Shown here: in pieces, positions 1 through 7,405 of the stretch
How positions within the stretch are numbered: the stretch's first letter is position 1
Layout: each line of letters starts with the position of its first letter
Origin: Bacillota bacterium
Lineage (GTDB): Bacteria; Bacillota; Clostridia; Christensenellales; Aristaeellaceae
DNA length: 31,389 nt
NCBI GenBank assembly: GCA_023416585.1
Contig: JAEZHM010000114.1
Location: 1 to 31,389, forward strand
Direction of reading: 5' to 3'
Made by a program: the position numbers and the translations under genes
The notes under the pieces: model-generated
Database searches by the model: none
Told to the model about the DNA's origin: nothing
The model's input: the letters and a program-made list of their open reading frames with translations, nothing else

Positions 1-952
1 GACGGTCGATCAGCTGACCGAGAGCGTAACGGGCTTTGGACTGTTCCTGCACGGTCAATTGCTTGCCGACGGGAGAAATGTCCTTATGCACGTTGAACAG
101 CACATACCAGGTGCCAATGTAGGGCCCGAATACCAGCTCGCCGGGATAGGTGGACTGCAGGCGGGGATATTCGGTAGGATCGATGGAGTTAATGAACTGA
201 GCGGAGTTGTTTTCATAAGCCGTCAGGATTGCTACGTTGTCTTCAGACAAATAGCAGTTGACACCGCCTAGCTTGACATTGGCAGCATCCCAATAGTTGG
301 GATTCTTCTCGAAGGTAATCACATCATCCACGGCATACTTGGTCATGCGGAACGGACCCATGCCAACGTACTTGGCGGGATCGGTCGCCCAAGCGCCTGC
401 ATTGTCAGCCAAATCAACCTTCACCGGATAGAAGGTGGGGAAACCGCACAAATCCAGGAAATAGGCGGTCGGATTGACCAGCTTCACAGTCACGGTGCGG
501 GCGGCATCATCGGCAACAACGTTCAAAGCGCCGGTGTCATAGCCATCAATGTAAGCATACAAATAACCATAGTCGGCACCCAGTTCCTTGGAAGCGGCAC
601 GGTTCCAGGAAGAAACTACTTCGCTGGCCTTGAAATCGCTGCCATCGGACCATTTGAGGCCATCACGGAGCGTGAATACATAGGTCAAACTGTCTTCGGA
701 AATGGTGTAGGATTCTGCCAGTTCGGGCATGAGCTTCGGTTGGCCGTCCACATACTGATACCCCATCAGGCCAGCATGTGCAAGCTTCAAGACATTGCTG
801 CCCTGGGAAGCGCTGTTGAGCGCGGGATCAATGGACAGCGGCGTGCCGCCGCCGAACATCACCGAAACAACCTTGCCTTGACCTTCTGCCATAGCTGTAA
901 GGCCGGTGCTCACCAAGAGCAATGCCAGCAGCAAAGCGATTACCTTTTTCAT
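1..952 (-). CDS. oppA: Oligopeptide/dipeptide ABC transporter substrate-binding protein (partial, 3' end outside window)
   Basis: This is the N-terminal 317 codons of an SBP_bac_5 family extracytoplasmic peptide-binding protein, which captures peptides for the OppBCDF importer encoded just upstream. The start ATG at 952 follows a perfect Shine-Dalgarno (AAGGAGG, 6 nt spacing). Residues 1-22 form a signal peptide (MKK, a Leu-rich core, then a likely AMA/EG cleavage site). The mature part has family-typical segments: PALNSASQGSNVLK near the N-terminus, LRDGLKWSDG, and later GMGPFRMTKY and FEKNPNYWD. There is no lipobox cysteine, which is unusual for a Gram-positive binding protein that must stay at the surface. 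It is last in the opp cluster, 93 nt after oppF, with its own promoter. The family call is firm; the exact ligand (dipeptide, oligopeptide, nickel or other) cannot be read from the sequence. Confidence 0.93.
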   Translation of the reverse strand, partial: MKKVIALLLALLLVSTGLTAMAEGQGKVVSVMFGGGTPLSIDPALNSASQGSNVLKLAHAGLMGYQYVDGQPKLMPELAESYTISEDSLTYVFTLRDGLKWSDGSDFKASEVVSSWNRAASKELGADYGYLYAYIDGYDTGALNVVADDAARTVTVKLVNPTAYFLDLCGFPTFYPVKVDLADNAGAWATDPAKYVGMGPFRMTKYAVDDVITFEKNPNYWDAANVKLGGVNCYLSEDNVAILTAYENNSAQFINSIDPTEYPRLQSTYPGELVFGPYIGTWYVLFNVHKDISPVGKQLTVQEQSKARYALGQLIDR

Positions 953-996
953 GGTTCTCCTCCTTGCGTCCTTGTAATTTCCGGTTACTAAAATAA

Positions 997-1025
997 ATGA
1001 TAGCATAATGCAAGCCCAGTGTCAA
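997..1025 (-). promoter_or_regulatory. Sigma-A promoter for the binding-protein gene
   Basis: Read on the minus strand, TTGACA (1025-1020) and TATCAT (1002-997) are separated by exactly 17 bp. The site lies in the 93-nt gap between oppF and oppA. A private promoter would let the binding protein be made in excess over the membrane complex, as is usual for ABC importers. Confidence 0.75.
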
Positions 1026-1045
1026 TGAATTTCATTTTTATCTTA

Positions 1046-2050
1046 TCACAAATTATGGCATGCCACAAAATGCTCTGGTGCTACTTCCAGGAATTCAGGA
1101 TTCACCTTCGCGCATATTTCCGTTGCCCTCGGGCATCTGGTACGGAAGGGACAGCCGGATGGCGCTTTGAGCGGACTTGGTATATCGCCGTGCAGCACAA
1201 TACGCTGCGACTGATGCGATTTGACGGGATCGGGAATCGGCACTGCAGACAGAAGCGAAATGGTATAGGGGTGAAGCGGATGGCGATGCAGTTCGGTGGA
1301 AGAAGCAAGTTCCACCATCTTGCCAAGATACATTACCGCAATGCGGTTGGATATATGCTTGACCACCGCCAGGTCATGGGCAATGAACAGGTAAGCCAAC
1401 CCCAATTGATGCTGCAAATCTTCCAGCATATTGATGATCTGTGCTTGAATGGATACGTCAAGGGCGGAAACAGGTTCATCGCATACGATAAAGTCGGGTG
1501 TGGAAGCCAATGCTCTTGCTATGCCTATTCTTTGCCTTTGCCCGCCGCTGAACTCGTGGGCATAACGGGTGGCCTGCTCGCTGGACAAGCCCACCATGCT
1601 CAAAAGCTCGTTGATTCGGGCACTTCGCTCTTTCCTGTTGGCATACATTCTATGAACATCCAGTGATTCAGCAACGATATCCCCCACCGTCATCCTTGGA
1701 TTCAAGGAAGAATAGGGATCCTGAAACACAAGCTGTGCCCTGCGCCTAAACGATCTTAAAGAAACGTTGTTATCAATCCTGGCACCGTCAAAGTACACTT
1801 CGCCCGCGGTAGGTTTGTACAGATGAAGAAGGCTTCTGCCAACCGTCGTCTTGCCGCAGCCCGACTCGCCCACAAGGCCCAGTGTTTCCCCTCTTTTAAT
1901 GGAGAAAGATACACCATCCACTGCTTTAAGTGTTGCTTTTTTCATAAAGCCCATATTGATGGTAAAATGCTGCTTCAAATCCCGCACTTCCAGGATATTC
2001 GCCGGATCCGGCTTATACAGCTCTGCCGGTTTTTGCATTTTGTCACTCAT
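1046..2050 (-). CDS. oppF: Oligopeptide ABC transporter ATP-binding protein OppF
   Basis: This cytoplasmic ATPase subunit (334 aa) energises peptide import together with OppD. Visible motifs are Walker A GESGCGKTT at residues 61-69, Q-loop VFQDP around 108-112, signature FSGGQRQR at 168-174, Walker B FIVCDEP with the catalytic Glu at 192, and the H-loop IAHDL. The C-terminal oligopeptide-transporter extension carries the family's Cys-bearing segment (GCPFRTRCP). The start ATG overlaps the oppD stop by 4 nt (ATGA), which suggests translational coupling. It resembles OppF/DppF paralogues; OppF is preferred from the order B-C-D-F. Confidence 0.95.
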   Translation of the reverse strand: MSDKMQKPAELYKPDPANILEVRDLKQHFTINMGFMKKATLKAVDGVSFSIKRGETLGLVGESGCGKTTVGRSLLHLYKPTAGEVYFDGARIDNNVSLRSFRRRAQLVFQDPYSSLNPRMTVGDIVAESLDVHRMYANRKERSARINELLSMVGLSSEQATRYAHEFSGGQRQRIGIARALASTPDFIVCDEPVSALDVSIQAQIINMLEDLQHQLGLAYLFIAHDLAVVKHISNRIAVMYLGKMVELASSTELHRHPLHPYTISLLSAVPIPDPVKSHQSQRIVLHGDIPSPLKAPSGCPFRTRCPRATEICAKVNPEFLEVAPEHFVACHNL

Positions 2051-3096
2051 GCTTGTTCACCCGCCTTGTCCGTACCGATCCTGACGATCCGGCCCTTTTC
2101 ATCCGTCTCGATGGTTCCCTTTTCTACGCCCTCCTGGACATTGACCCAGCAAGCCGAAAGATGGTCCTTGGCGACCCACGCTTCCTGTGGATGCTCGCTT
2201 AAGCAAACCTTCATGGCCCGTTCACAACGTGGTGCGAAAGCGCAGCCCTTTGGCATGTTGAGCATATCGATAGGCGAACCTGCAATGGGAACCAGCCGTT
2301 CCTTTTCATCATTTTCGATATTGGGGATCGACCTTAAAAGGCCTTTGGTATACTCGTGTTTGGGGTTGTAAAAAATCTGGTCTGCCGTTCCCCTTTCAGC
2401 CACCTTGCCGGCGTACATGACGATCACTTCGTCACACATGTTGGCAATCACGCCCAGATCATGGGTAATCATAATAATAGCCATGCCCAGCTGCTTTTGC
2501 AGCTTTGTCATCAGTTCCAGAATCTGAGCCTGTATCGTCACATCCAACGCGGTGGTGGGCTCGTCGGCAATGAGTATATCCGGCTCGCAGGCCAGAGCCA
2601 TAGCGATCATCACCCGCTGGCGCATGCCGCCGCTGAGCTCGAAGGAATACTGGTGCAGCCTCTTTTCCGGCTCGCTGATGCCCACCAATTGAAGCATTTC
2701 AATAGCCCGTGCCTTTGCCTGCTCCCGGTTGCGTTTGGTATGCAGCATGATGGCTTCCATCAACTGGTTGCCCACCGTATATACGGGATTCAGGCTGGTC
2801 ATTGGGTCCTGGAATATAATGCTGATCTTGTTGCCACGGATGGCGCGCATCTCCTCTTCGGAGGCGCCTACCAGTTCCTTGCCGTTCAGCTTTATGCTGC
2901 CGCCCACAATACGGCCCGGGTTTGTTAAAATCTGCAGTACGGAATAAGCGGTAACGCTTTTTCCGCTGCCCGATTCGCCAACGATGCCCAGCACCGTTCC
3001 GTTATCCAGATTGAAGGAAACACCGTCCACGGCCTTCACTTCCCCGGAGGGGGTGAAAAACGATGTTTTCAGGTCCTTTACTTCCAATAGACGCAT
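2047..3096 (-). CDS. oppD: Oligopeptide ABC transporter ATP-binding protein OppD
   Basis: This is the second ATPase of the importer (349 aa from the chosen start). Walker A GESGSGKS is at residues 40-47, signature LSGGMRQR at 154-161, and Walker B ILIADEP has its Glu at 179. The C-terminal extension holds the PKGCAFAPRC segment typical of OppD/DppD. The ATG at 3096 (MRLLEVKDLK) is chosen because AAAGGGGAGC lies just upstream; a longer reading to 3141 would overlap oppC and adds residues with no family similarity. The OppD-OppF pair forms the nucleotide-binding heterodimer on the cytoplasmic face of OppBC. Confidence 0.95.
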   Translation of the reverse strand: MRLLEVKDLKTSFFTPSGEVKAVDGVSFNLDNGTVLGIVGESGSGKSVTAYSVLQILTNPGRIVGGSIKLNGKELVGASEEEMRAIRGNKISIIFQDPMTSLNPVYTVGNQLMEAIMLHTKRNREQAKARAIEMLQLVGISEPEKRLHQYSFELSGGMRQRVMIAMALACEPDILIADEPTTALDVTIQAQILELMTKLQKQLGMAIIMITHDLGVIANMCDEVIVMYAGKVAERGTADQIFYNPKHEYTKGLLRSIPNIENDEKERLVPIAGSPIDMLNMPKGCAFAPRCERAMKVCLSEHPQEAWVAKDHLSACWVNVQEGVEKGTIETDEKGRIVRIGTDKAGEQA

Positions 3097-3112
3097 GGTG
3101 TGCTCCCCTTTG

Positions 3113-4159
3113 TTATGAACGTAGTTTGGGATCAAAGGCATCCCGTAGACCGTTGCCCAGAAGATTGAACGAAAGCACGATCAGGAAGATCGACATAGCC
3201 GGGAAAATCAATAGATATGGATAAGAGACAAGGCCGCTCCTTGCATCGGAAGCCAGGGAACCCAGCGAGGGCATCGGTATGGAAACGCCAAGCCCCAAGA
3301 ATGAAAGGAAGCTTTCTGTGAAGATCGCATAAGGAATCTGCATGGCAGCCGTGATGATAATGACCGATACGCAGTTAGGGATCATGTGCTTGCGTATGAT
3401 TCTGGATGCCGATGCCCCCATAGAGCGGGAAGCCAGCACATATTCCTGCTCCTTGATGGACAATATTTGACCTCTTACCTGGCGGGCCATGCCTACCCAG
3501 TACAACAGTCCGAACACAATAAATATACTTACCATGCCTGCGCCGAGTTTCGTAATCAATGCGTTGTGGGAAACCCTGACCACATCCCGGATGGCCACTG
3601 ATAGAAGTATCATGATGAGAACGTCAGGCAGGGAATAAATAATATCCACGAACCGCATCATGATCAAGTCGACCTTGCCGCCGAAATAGCCCGATATCGC
3701 ACCGTAAATGATGCCGATGATGACAACAATCAGCGCCGATCCCAAGCCCGCCAGCAGGGAAATTCGGGTGCCGTAAATCACGCGGATGGCGTAATCCCGC
3801 CCCAGCGCATCGGTGCCCATAATATGGGGAAACACGTAATTTCCCTTATTGATCGTTGCTTGTTCTTTTTGGGAATATTCAAAGGGTCTCAAATACTTAC
3901 TCAGTACATCCTGCTTGGAATAGCTGTAAGGATAAATCGTAGGCACAATGAAGGCGATCAGCCCAACTATGATAATGATGAATATGCAAGCCATAGCCAG
4001 CTTGTTTCGCGCAAGGCGGCGCAAACCGTCCTTCATGAAGGAGACGGATTCCCTCATGGTCACCTGCTGGGCTTTTTCTGCTTCTGTGGCAGGCTCAAAC
4101 TTTGCAGGATCGATTTGAAAACTTAAGGGATTTTTCTTTAAAAGCTTATCGTTTTGCAT
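3113..4159 (-). CDS. oppC: Oligopeptide ABC transporter permease OppC
   Basis: This is an inner-membrane permease (348 aa) of the binding-protein-dependent transport family. A cytoplasmic N-terminal region of about 55 residues precedes TM1 (ACIFIIIIVGLIAFI), and further hydrophobic segments follow. The EAA coupling loop that contacts the ATPases reads YVLASRSMGASASRIIRKH. The long N-terminal segment and the extracytoplasmic stretch after TM1 (GTDALGRD) are typical of OppC rather than OppB. The start ATG at 4159 has AAGGTGG 5 nt upstream. A GTG three codons further upstream (4168) is possible but overlaps that SD. It follows oppB by 10 nt. Confidence 0.94.
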   Translation of the reverse strand: MQNDKLLKKNPLSFQIDPAKFEPATEAEKAQQVTMRESVSFMKDGLRRLARNKLAMACIFIIIIVGLIAFIVPTIYPYSYSKQDVLSKYLRPFEYSQKEQATINKGNYVFPHIMGTDALGRDYAIRVIYGTRISLLAGLGSALIVVIIGIIYGAISGYFGGKVDLIMMRFVDIIYSLPDVLIMILLSVAIRDVVRVSHNALITKLGAGMVSIFIVFGLLYWVGMARQVRGQILSIKEQEYVLASRSMGASASRIIRKHMIPNCVSVIIITAAMQIPYAIFTESFLSFLGLGVSIPMPSLGSLASDARSGLVSYPYLLIFPAMSIFLIVLSFNLLGNGLRDAFDPKLRS

Positions 4160-4169
4160 GCTGACCACC

Positions 4170-5096
4170 TTACTTCAAATCAATTCTGGGATCCATGGCC
4201 TTGTAGAAGATATCGGCCAGAAAATTCATGAGGATGATCAGCGTTGCCAGGAAGATGGTCACGCCCATAATCATCATGTAATCGGTACGAAGCATACTGT
4301 TCACAAATAGACGTCCCAACCCCGGAACTGAGAAAATATTCTCAACGACCATGCTCCCAGTAAGAATATAGGCCAGCATTGGACCGGCATAAGTGATTAC
4401 GGGGCTCAATGCACTTTTCAACGCGTGTTTGAAAACCACCTTGAACTTGGGCAGTCCTTTGGCGCGGGCAGTACGGATATAATCCTGGCCCAGTACATCC
4501 AGCATGCTGGAACGCTCCAGTCTGGTGATGTAAGCCATAGGGTACAGGCTTAATGATATTACAGGCATGATGAGCCCGCCCGGCTGGCTGCCCAAAGTAG
4601 GAAACCAGCGCAGCCACAATCCGAATATCAGCAAAAGAACAGTAGCCAACACGAAGTTCGGCATGGATACCAAGGCCGTGGTGACTACCTGAATAATCTT
4701 ATCCGCCCATTTTCCGCGGTTCAGCGCCGCCAAGGCTCCCAGAATGACACCAAAAAAGATAGCGATCAAACCGGCAGTGAAGCCGATGGCAGCAGAATAT
4801 CCAAATCCTGTTTTGATGAGATCAAACACTGTATTCCCCACCCAGGAGGTGGACAAACCAAAGTCTAAGACTACAACGTTCTTTACATAATTTAAAAACT
4901 GCACTCCAAGCGGCTTGTTAAAGCCATATTTAGCTTCCAAGGCAGCGATAGTGGCATCCGATTTGGCCTTTTCAGAGCTGAACGGACTTGCCGGAATGGC
5001 GTGCATCGTAAAGAAAGTAATCATAATAACCAAAAAAATTGTTAGTATTGCCATTCCGAATCGTTTGAGTGTATACATGGCAAATCTGGAGCTCAT
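4170..5096 (-). CDS. oppB: Oligopeptide ABC transporter permease OppB
   Basis: First gene of the opp operon (308 aa); it forms the translocation channel with OppC. TM1 (MAILTIFLVIMITFFTMHAI) is followed by about five more membrane segments. The EAA loop YIRTARAKGLPKFKVVFKHA and the C-terminal MDPRIDLK ending are typical of OppB/DppB. The ATG at 5096 has AAGGAGG 6 nt upstream, and a full consensus promoter lies about 45 nt further up. The start and family assignment are both well supported. Confidence 0.95.
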   Translation of the reverse strand: MSSRFAMYTLKRFGMAILTIFLVIMITFFTMHAIPASPFSSEKAKSDATIAALEAKYGFNKPLGVQFLNYVKNVVVLDFGLSTSWVGNTVFDLIKTGFGYSAAIGFTAGLIAIFFGVILGALAALNRGKWADKIIQVVTTALVSMPNFVLATVLLLIFGLWLRWFPTLGSQPGGLIMPVISLSLYPMAYITRLERSSMLDVLGQDYIRTARAKGLPKFKVVFKHALKSALSPVITYAGPMLAYILTGSMVVENIFSVPGLGRLFVNSMLRTDYMMIMGVTIFLATLIILMNFLADIFYKAMDPRIDLK

Positions 5097-5145
5097 GCGC
5101 TGCCTCCTTAGCGGATCATTCTATTTCCCATCGGCATATTAATAT

Positions 5146-5174
5146 ATTATACGTTTAGTGCATACGATTGTCAA
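5146..5174 (-). promoter_or_regulatory. Perfect consensus sigma-A promoter of the opp operon
   Basis: On the minus strand TTGACA (5174-5169) and TATAAT (5151-5146) are separated by exactly 17 bp, so both hexamers match consensus. Predicted transcription starts near 5139, giving a leader of roughly 43 nt that ends with AAGGAGG. The promoter begins only 26 bp past the stop of the sugar transferase gene, with no terminator visible in between, so read-through from that gene is also possible. Confidence 0.85.
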
Positions 5175-5199
5175 CGACGCATTTTGCAGGAAAAATTAT

Positions 5200-6675
5200 T
5201 CATCCTGCACTGTGATAGGTGGAAGATATGCTGCCAGAGGAAGAATATTCCTTTGTTTCTGCGTCTTCCTCACTAAGGATATCCCCCGAAACCTTTACGT
5301 GAGCCTCATTTTCCGTGTTGTGCATTTCAAAACCCTGCGTGCTGTCTGTCTTGAAAAAAACCGTGAGCGTTCGGAAAAGGAGTTTTACATCCATCCATAT
5401 GGAAAAACTTTCTATGTACATCAAATCCATCATCAACTTATCTTTGGCGGTGGTATTGTACCGGCCTTCGATCTGGGCATACCCTGTAAGGCCTGCTTTC
5501 ATCTTCTGCCGGTAGACGAAGGCGGGAAACTCCTTGCTGTACTGGGCGACGTTCTCCAGCATCTCCGGCCGCGGGCCTACCATGCTCATATCGCCTTTGA
5601 GAATATTAAAGAACTGAGGCAGTTCATCCAGCCGGAACTTGCGAAGGAAAGCCCCCACGCGTGTAATCCGCCCGTCACCCTGATGAACGGAAACCTGAGG
5701 GCCATTCCCCGCAGCATCTTTACGCATAGTGCGGAACTTGACGATTTCAAATACATTTCCGTCGATAGTCTTCCGCTTTTGCATAAAGAAGGCCGGCCTG
5801 CCGTCTTCCAGCAAAATAGCAATGGCCGCCAGCAGCATGACGGGGCTGAACACCAATATTGCTATGAAGGAAATAACGATATCCATGATCCGCTTTATCA
5901 TTTGCTCATGGGGTTCCATTCCGCCACGGCCCATGGCTACAAAGGGACAATCATCTAATATCACCTGTCTGCCGTTGGCAACCATGACATCGTACAAGTC
6001 AGCGGTAGTGTAAACGTTCTTATGATTCTCATAGCAGAATTCAAGAAGCTTGAAACGGTGTTCTGCGGGCACATCCGCCAAAAATACGGCATCATTTCGG
6101 AGAACGAATTTTTTTATGTTTTTGGCGTTAAAATTGACCATATCGCGTACGGCATATTGCAGCTTGTACCGAGCGAGCTTTGCCGCCACATGTTCCGCCG
6201 CATCCCTGGAACTGGCGATGATGCAGCAATTTTCCGGTGGATGGACGGAAAAATATAAGCTGTTGCCCAACCTTGTCATCAGGATAATGACAAGGATTTG
6301 TATCGCAATGGCACATAAAAGCAGCACAAAATCCCAGCCGAATAATGTCAGCGTTCCATATTTGGCATCGTTGGCATTCATGATTTCCAGCTGAAAATAA
6401 GTAACGATATCAGTCATTCCTACAGCCAGCACCAGCGATGAGATCACCGGCTTGCTCTTGCGTTTCCCGATGTCGTAACCGCCATAGACGGATAGCATCA
6501 CCGTCAAAAGCACGGTGAATGTCAGGATGGTTACGCCCGAGGTGCGGCTGGGCACCCACAGCTGCCAGTTATTGAGTCCCATGATTCCGAAAAAGGTGGC
6601 GTATATCAGCGCATACAGTGTGAACCTGAGGGGAAGAAAACGCCAACGCTTTTTCCCGTTTTTCTGCCGGTTCAT
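5200..6675 (-). CDS. Polyprenyl-phosphate sugar-1-phosphate transferase (WbaP/CpsE-type initiating glycosyltransferase)
   Basis: This membrane enzyme (491 aa) should transfer a hexose-1-phosphate from a nucleotide sugar to undecaprenyl phosphate, the first step of surface glycan assembly. The N-terminal half has about four TM helices (from LYALIYATFFGIMGL) and a Rossmann-like region (ENCCIIASSRDAAEHVAAKL). The C-terminal bacterial sugar-transferase domain begins with a membrane helix (IMDIVISFIAILVFSP). It carries KFRTMRKDA, LDELPQFFNILKGDMSMVGP with RPE after it, and GLTGYAQIEGRYNTT. The last 50 residues are polar, acidic and Ser-rich. The ATG at 6675 has a weak SD (GAAAG); a GTG at 6687 is an alternative. 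No other glycan gene adjoins it. The family is firm; the donor sugar is unknown. Confidence 0.9.
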   Translation of the reverse strand: MNRQKNGKKRWRFLPLRFTLYALIYATFFGIMGLNNWQLWVPSRTSGVTILTFTVLLTVMLSVYGGYDIGKRKSKPVISSLVLAVGMTDIVTYFQLEIMNANDAKYGTLTLFGWDFVLLLCAIAIQILVIILMTRLGNSLYFSVHPPENCCIIASSRDAAEHVAAKLARYKLQYAVRDMVNFNAKNIKKFVLRNDAVFLADVPAEHRFKLLEFCYENHKNVYTTADLYDVMVANGRQVILDDCPFVAMGRGGMEPHEQMIKRIMDIVISFIAILVFSPVMLLAAIAILLEDGRPAFFMQKRKTIDGNVFEIVKFRTMRKDAAGNGPQVSVHQGDGRITRVGAFLRKFRLDELPQFFNILKGDMSMVGPRPEMLENVAQYSKEFPAFVYRQKMKAGLTGYAQIEGRYNTTAKDKLMMDLMYIESFSIWMDVKLLFRTLTVFFKTDSTQGFEMHNTENEAHVKVSGDILSEEDAETKEYSSSGSISSTYHSAG

Positions 6676-6748
6676 TGCAACTTTCACTCACCCCATGCCC
6701 GCTTTTTTTCCGCGGCATTGTACTAATCCATATATGTAAAGCAAAATT

Positions 6749-6777
6749 ATTATACATTTCCACGGTCCACTTGTCAA
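6749..6777 (-). promoter_or_regulatory. Perfect consensus sigma-A promoter of the sugar transferase gene
   Basis: On the minus strand TTGACA (6777-6772) and TATAAT (6754-6749) are 17 bp apart. The start point is expected near 6742, giving a leader of 55-67 nt. It is divergent from the marR promoter at 6848-6876; the two -35 hexamers lie about 70 bp apart. Confidence 0.85.
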
Positions 6778-6847
6778 AGGCGGCGAAGGCTTTGCCAACA
6801 AATACATGATATATGTTTTCTAGCAAATTTTCTTTCAAATTTGGGGC

Positions 6848-6876
6848 TTGACGAGCAGATATATTAGGCATACAAT
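6848..6876 (+). promoter_or_regulatory. Sigma-A promoter of the marR-ABC exporter operon
   Basis: TTGACG (6848-6853) and TACAAT (6871-6876) are separated by 17 bp. The predicted start point near 6883 falls inside the inverted repeat at 6882-6903, which fits repression by the MarR protein encoded downstream. Confidence 0.75.
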
Positions 6877-6881
6877 GCAAA

Positions 6882-6903
6882 AACCGGATTTCTTTAGCCG
6901 GTT
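6882..6903. promoter_or_regulatory. Candidate MarR operator (inverted repeat at the transcription start)
   Basis: AACCGG (6882-6887) and CCGGTT (6898-6903) form a perfect 6-bp inverted repeat with a 10-bp spacer, 22 bp in total. MarR-family dimers usually bind palindromes of this size at their own promoters. The position directly over the expected start point makes autoregulation likely. This is inferred from position and symmetry only. Confidence 0.5.
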
Positions 6904-6926
6904 AACAAATTGAAAGGTCAAGGAAT

Positions 6927-7397
6927 ATGCATGGCAATATGTTCCTGTCCATGAACTACCACAGGCTGCACCACTTGTTTTTTCAATGTATTTCAAAAAC
7001 AGTGGGCAACCCGTTCGTTCATCCGGGGCAAGCCGCGCTGCTTGGATGCCTGCTGGATAAAGGCACCATCAGCCAGGGTGAATTATGCCGCAAGCTTCAG
7101 GTGAGCGCAGCCACAGTAGCAGTTTCCCTGCGCCGCCTGGAACAGCAGGGTATGATACTGCGTTTGAGGAATCCCAACGACCTGCGTGAAAAGCTGCTGC
7201 GCCTGACACCGCTTGGCATACAGACGGCCAAGGACATCCGCATTGCCGTGGATAAGGTGCAGATACTGGCGATCGAGGGCTTTTCCAAGGAAGAACTGGA
7301 GTGTCTGACGGGCTATCTATCGCGTATTGTAAAGAACCTGAGTACATTTTTGGAATCCGACAGTCCGGAAAAAAACCGGACCAATCAAGGAGAGTGA
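6927..7397 (+). CDS. MarR family transcriptional regulator (exporter operon)
   Basis: A 156-aa winged helix-turn-helix protein, the usual MarR length. The DNA-binding part reads GELCRKLQVSAATVAVSLRR, followed by a wing with LRNPNDLREKLLRLTPLG. It is the first gene of a three-gene operon and very probably represses itself and the exporter until a ligand binds. The ATG at 6927 has purine-rich AAAGGTCAAGGA upstream. Its stop lies 9 nt before the chosen start of the next gene. The ligand cannot be predicted. Confidence 0.9.
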   Translation: MHGNMFLSMNYHRLHHLFFQCISKTVGNPFVHPGQAALLGCLLDKGTISQGELCRKLQVSAATVAVSLRRLEQQGMILRLRNPNDLREKLLRLTPLGIQTAKDIRIAVDKVQILAIEGFSKEELECLTGYLSRIVKNLSTFLESDSPEKNRTNQGE

Positions 7398-7405
7398 AAA
7401 AGCCT

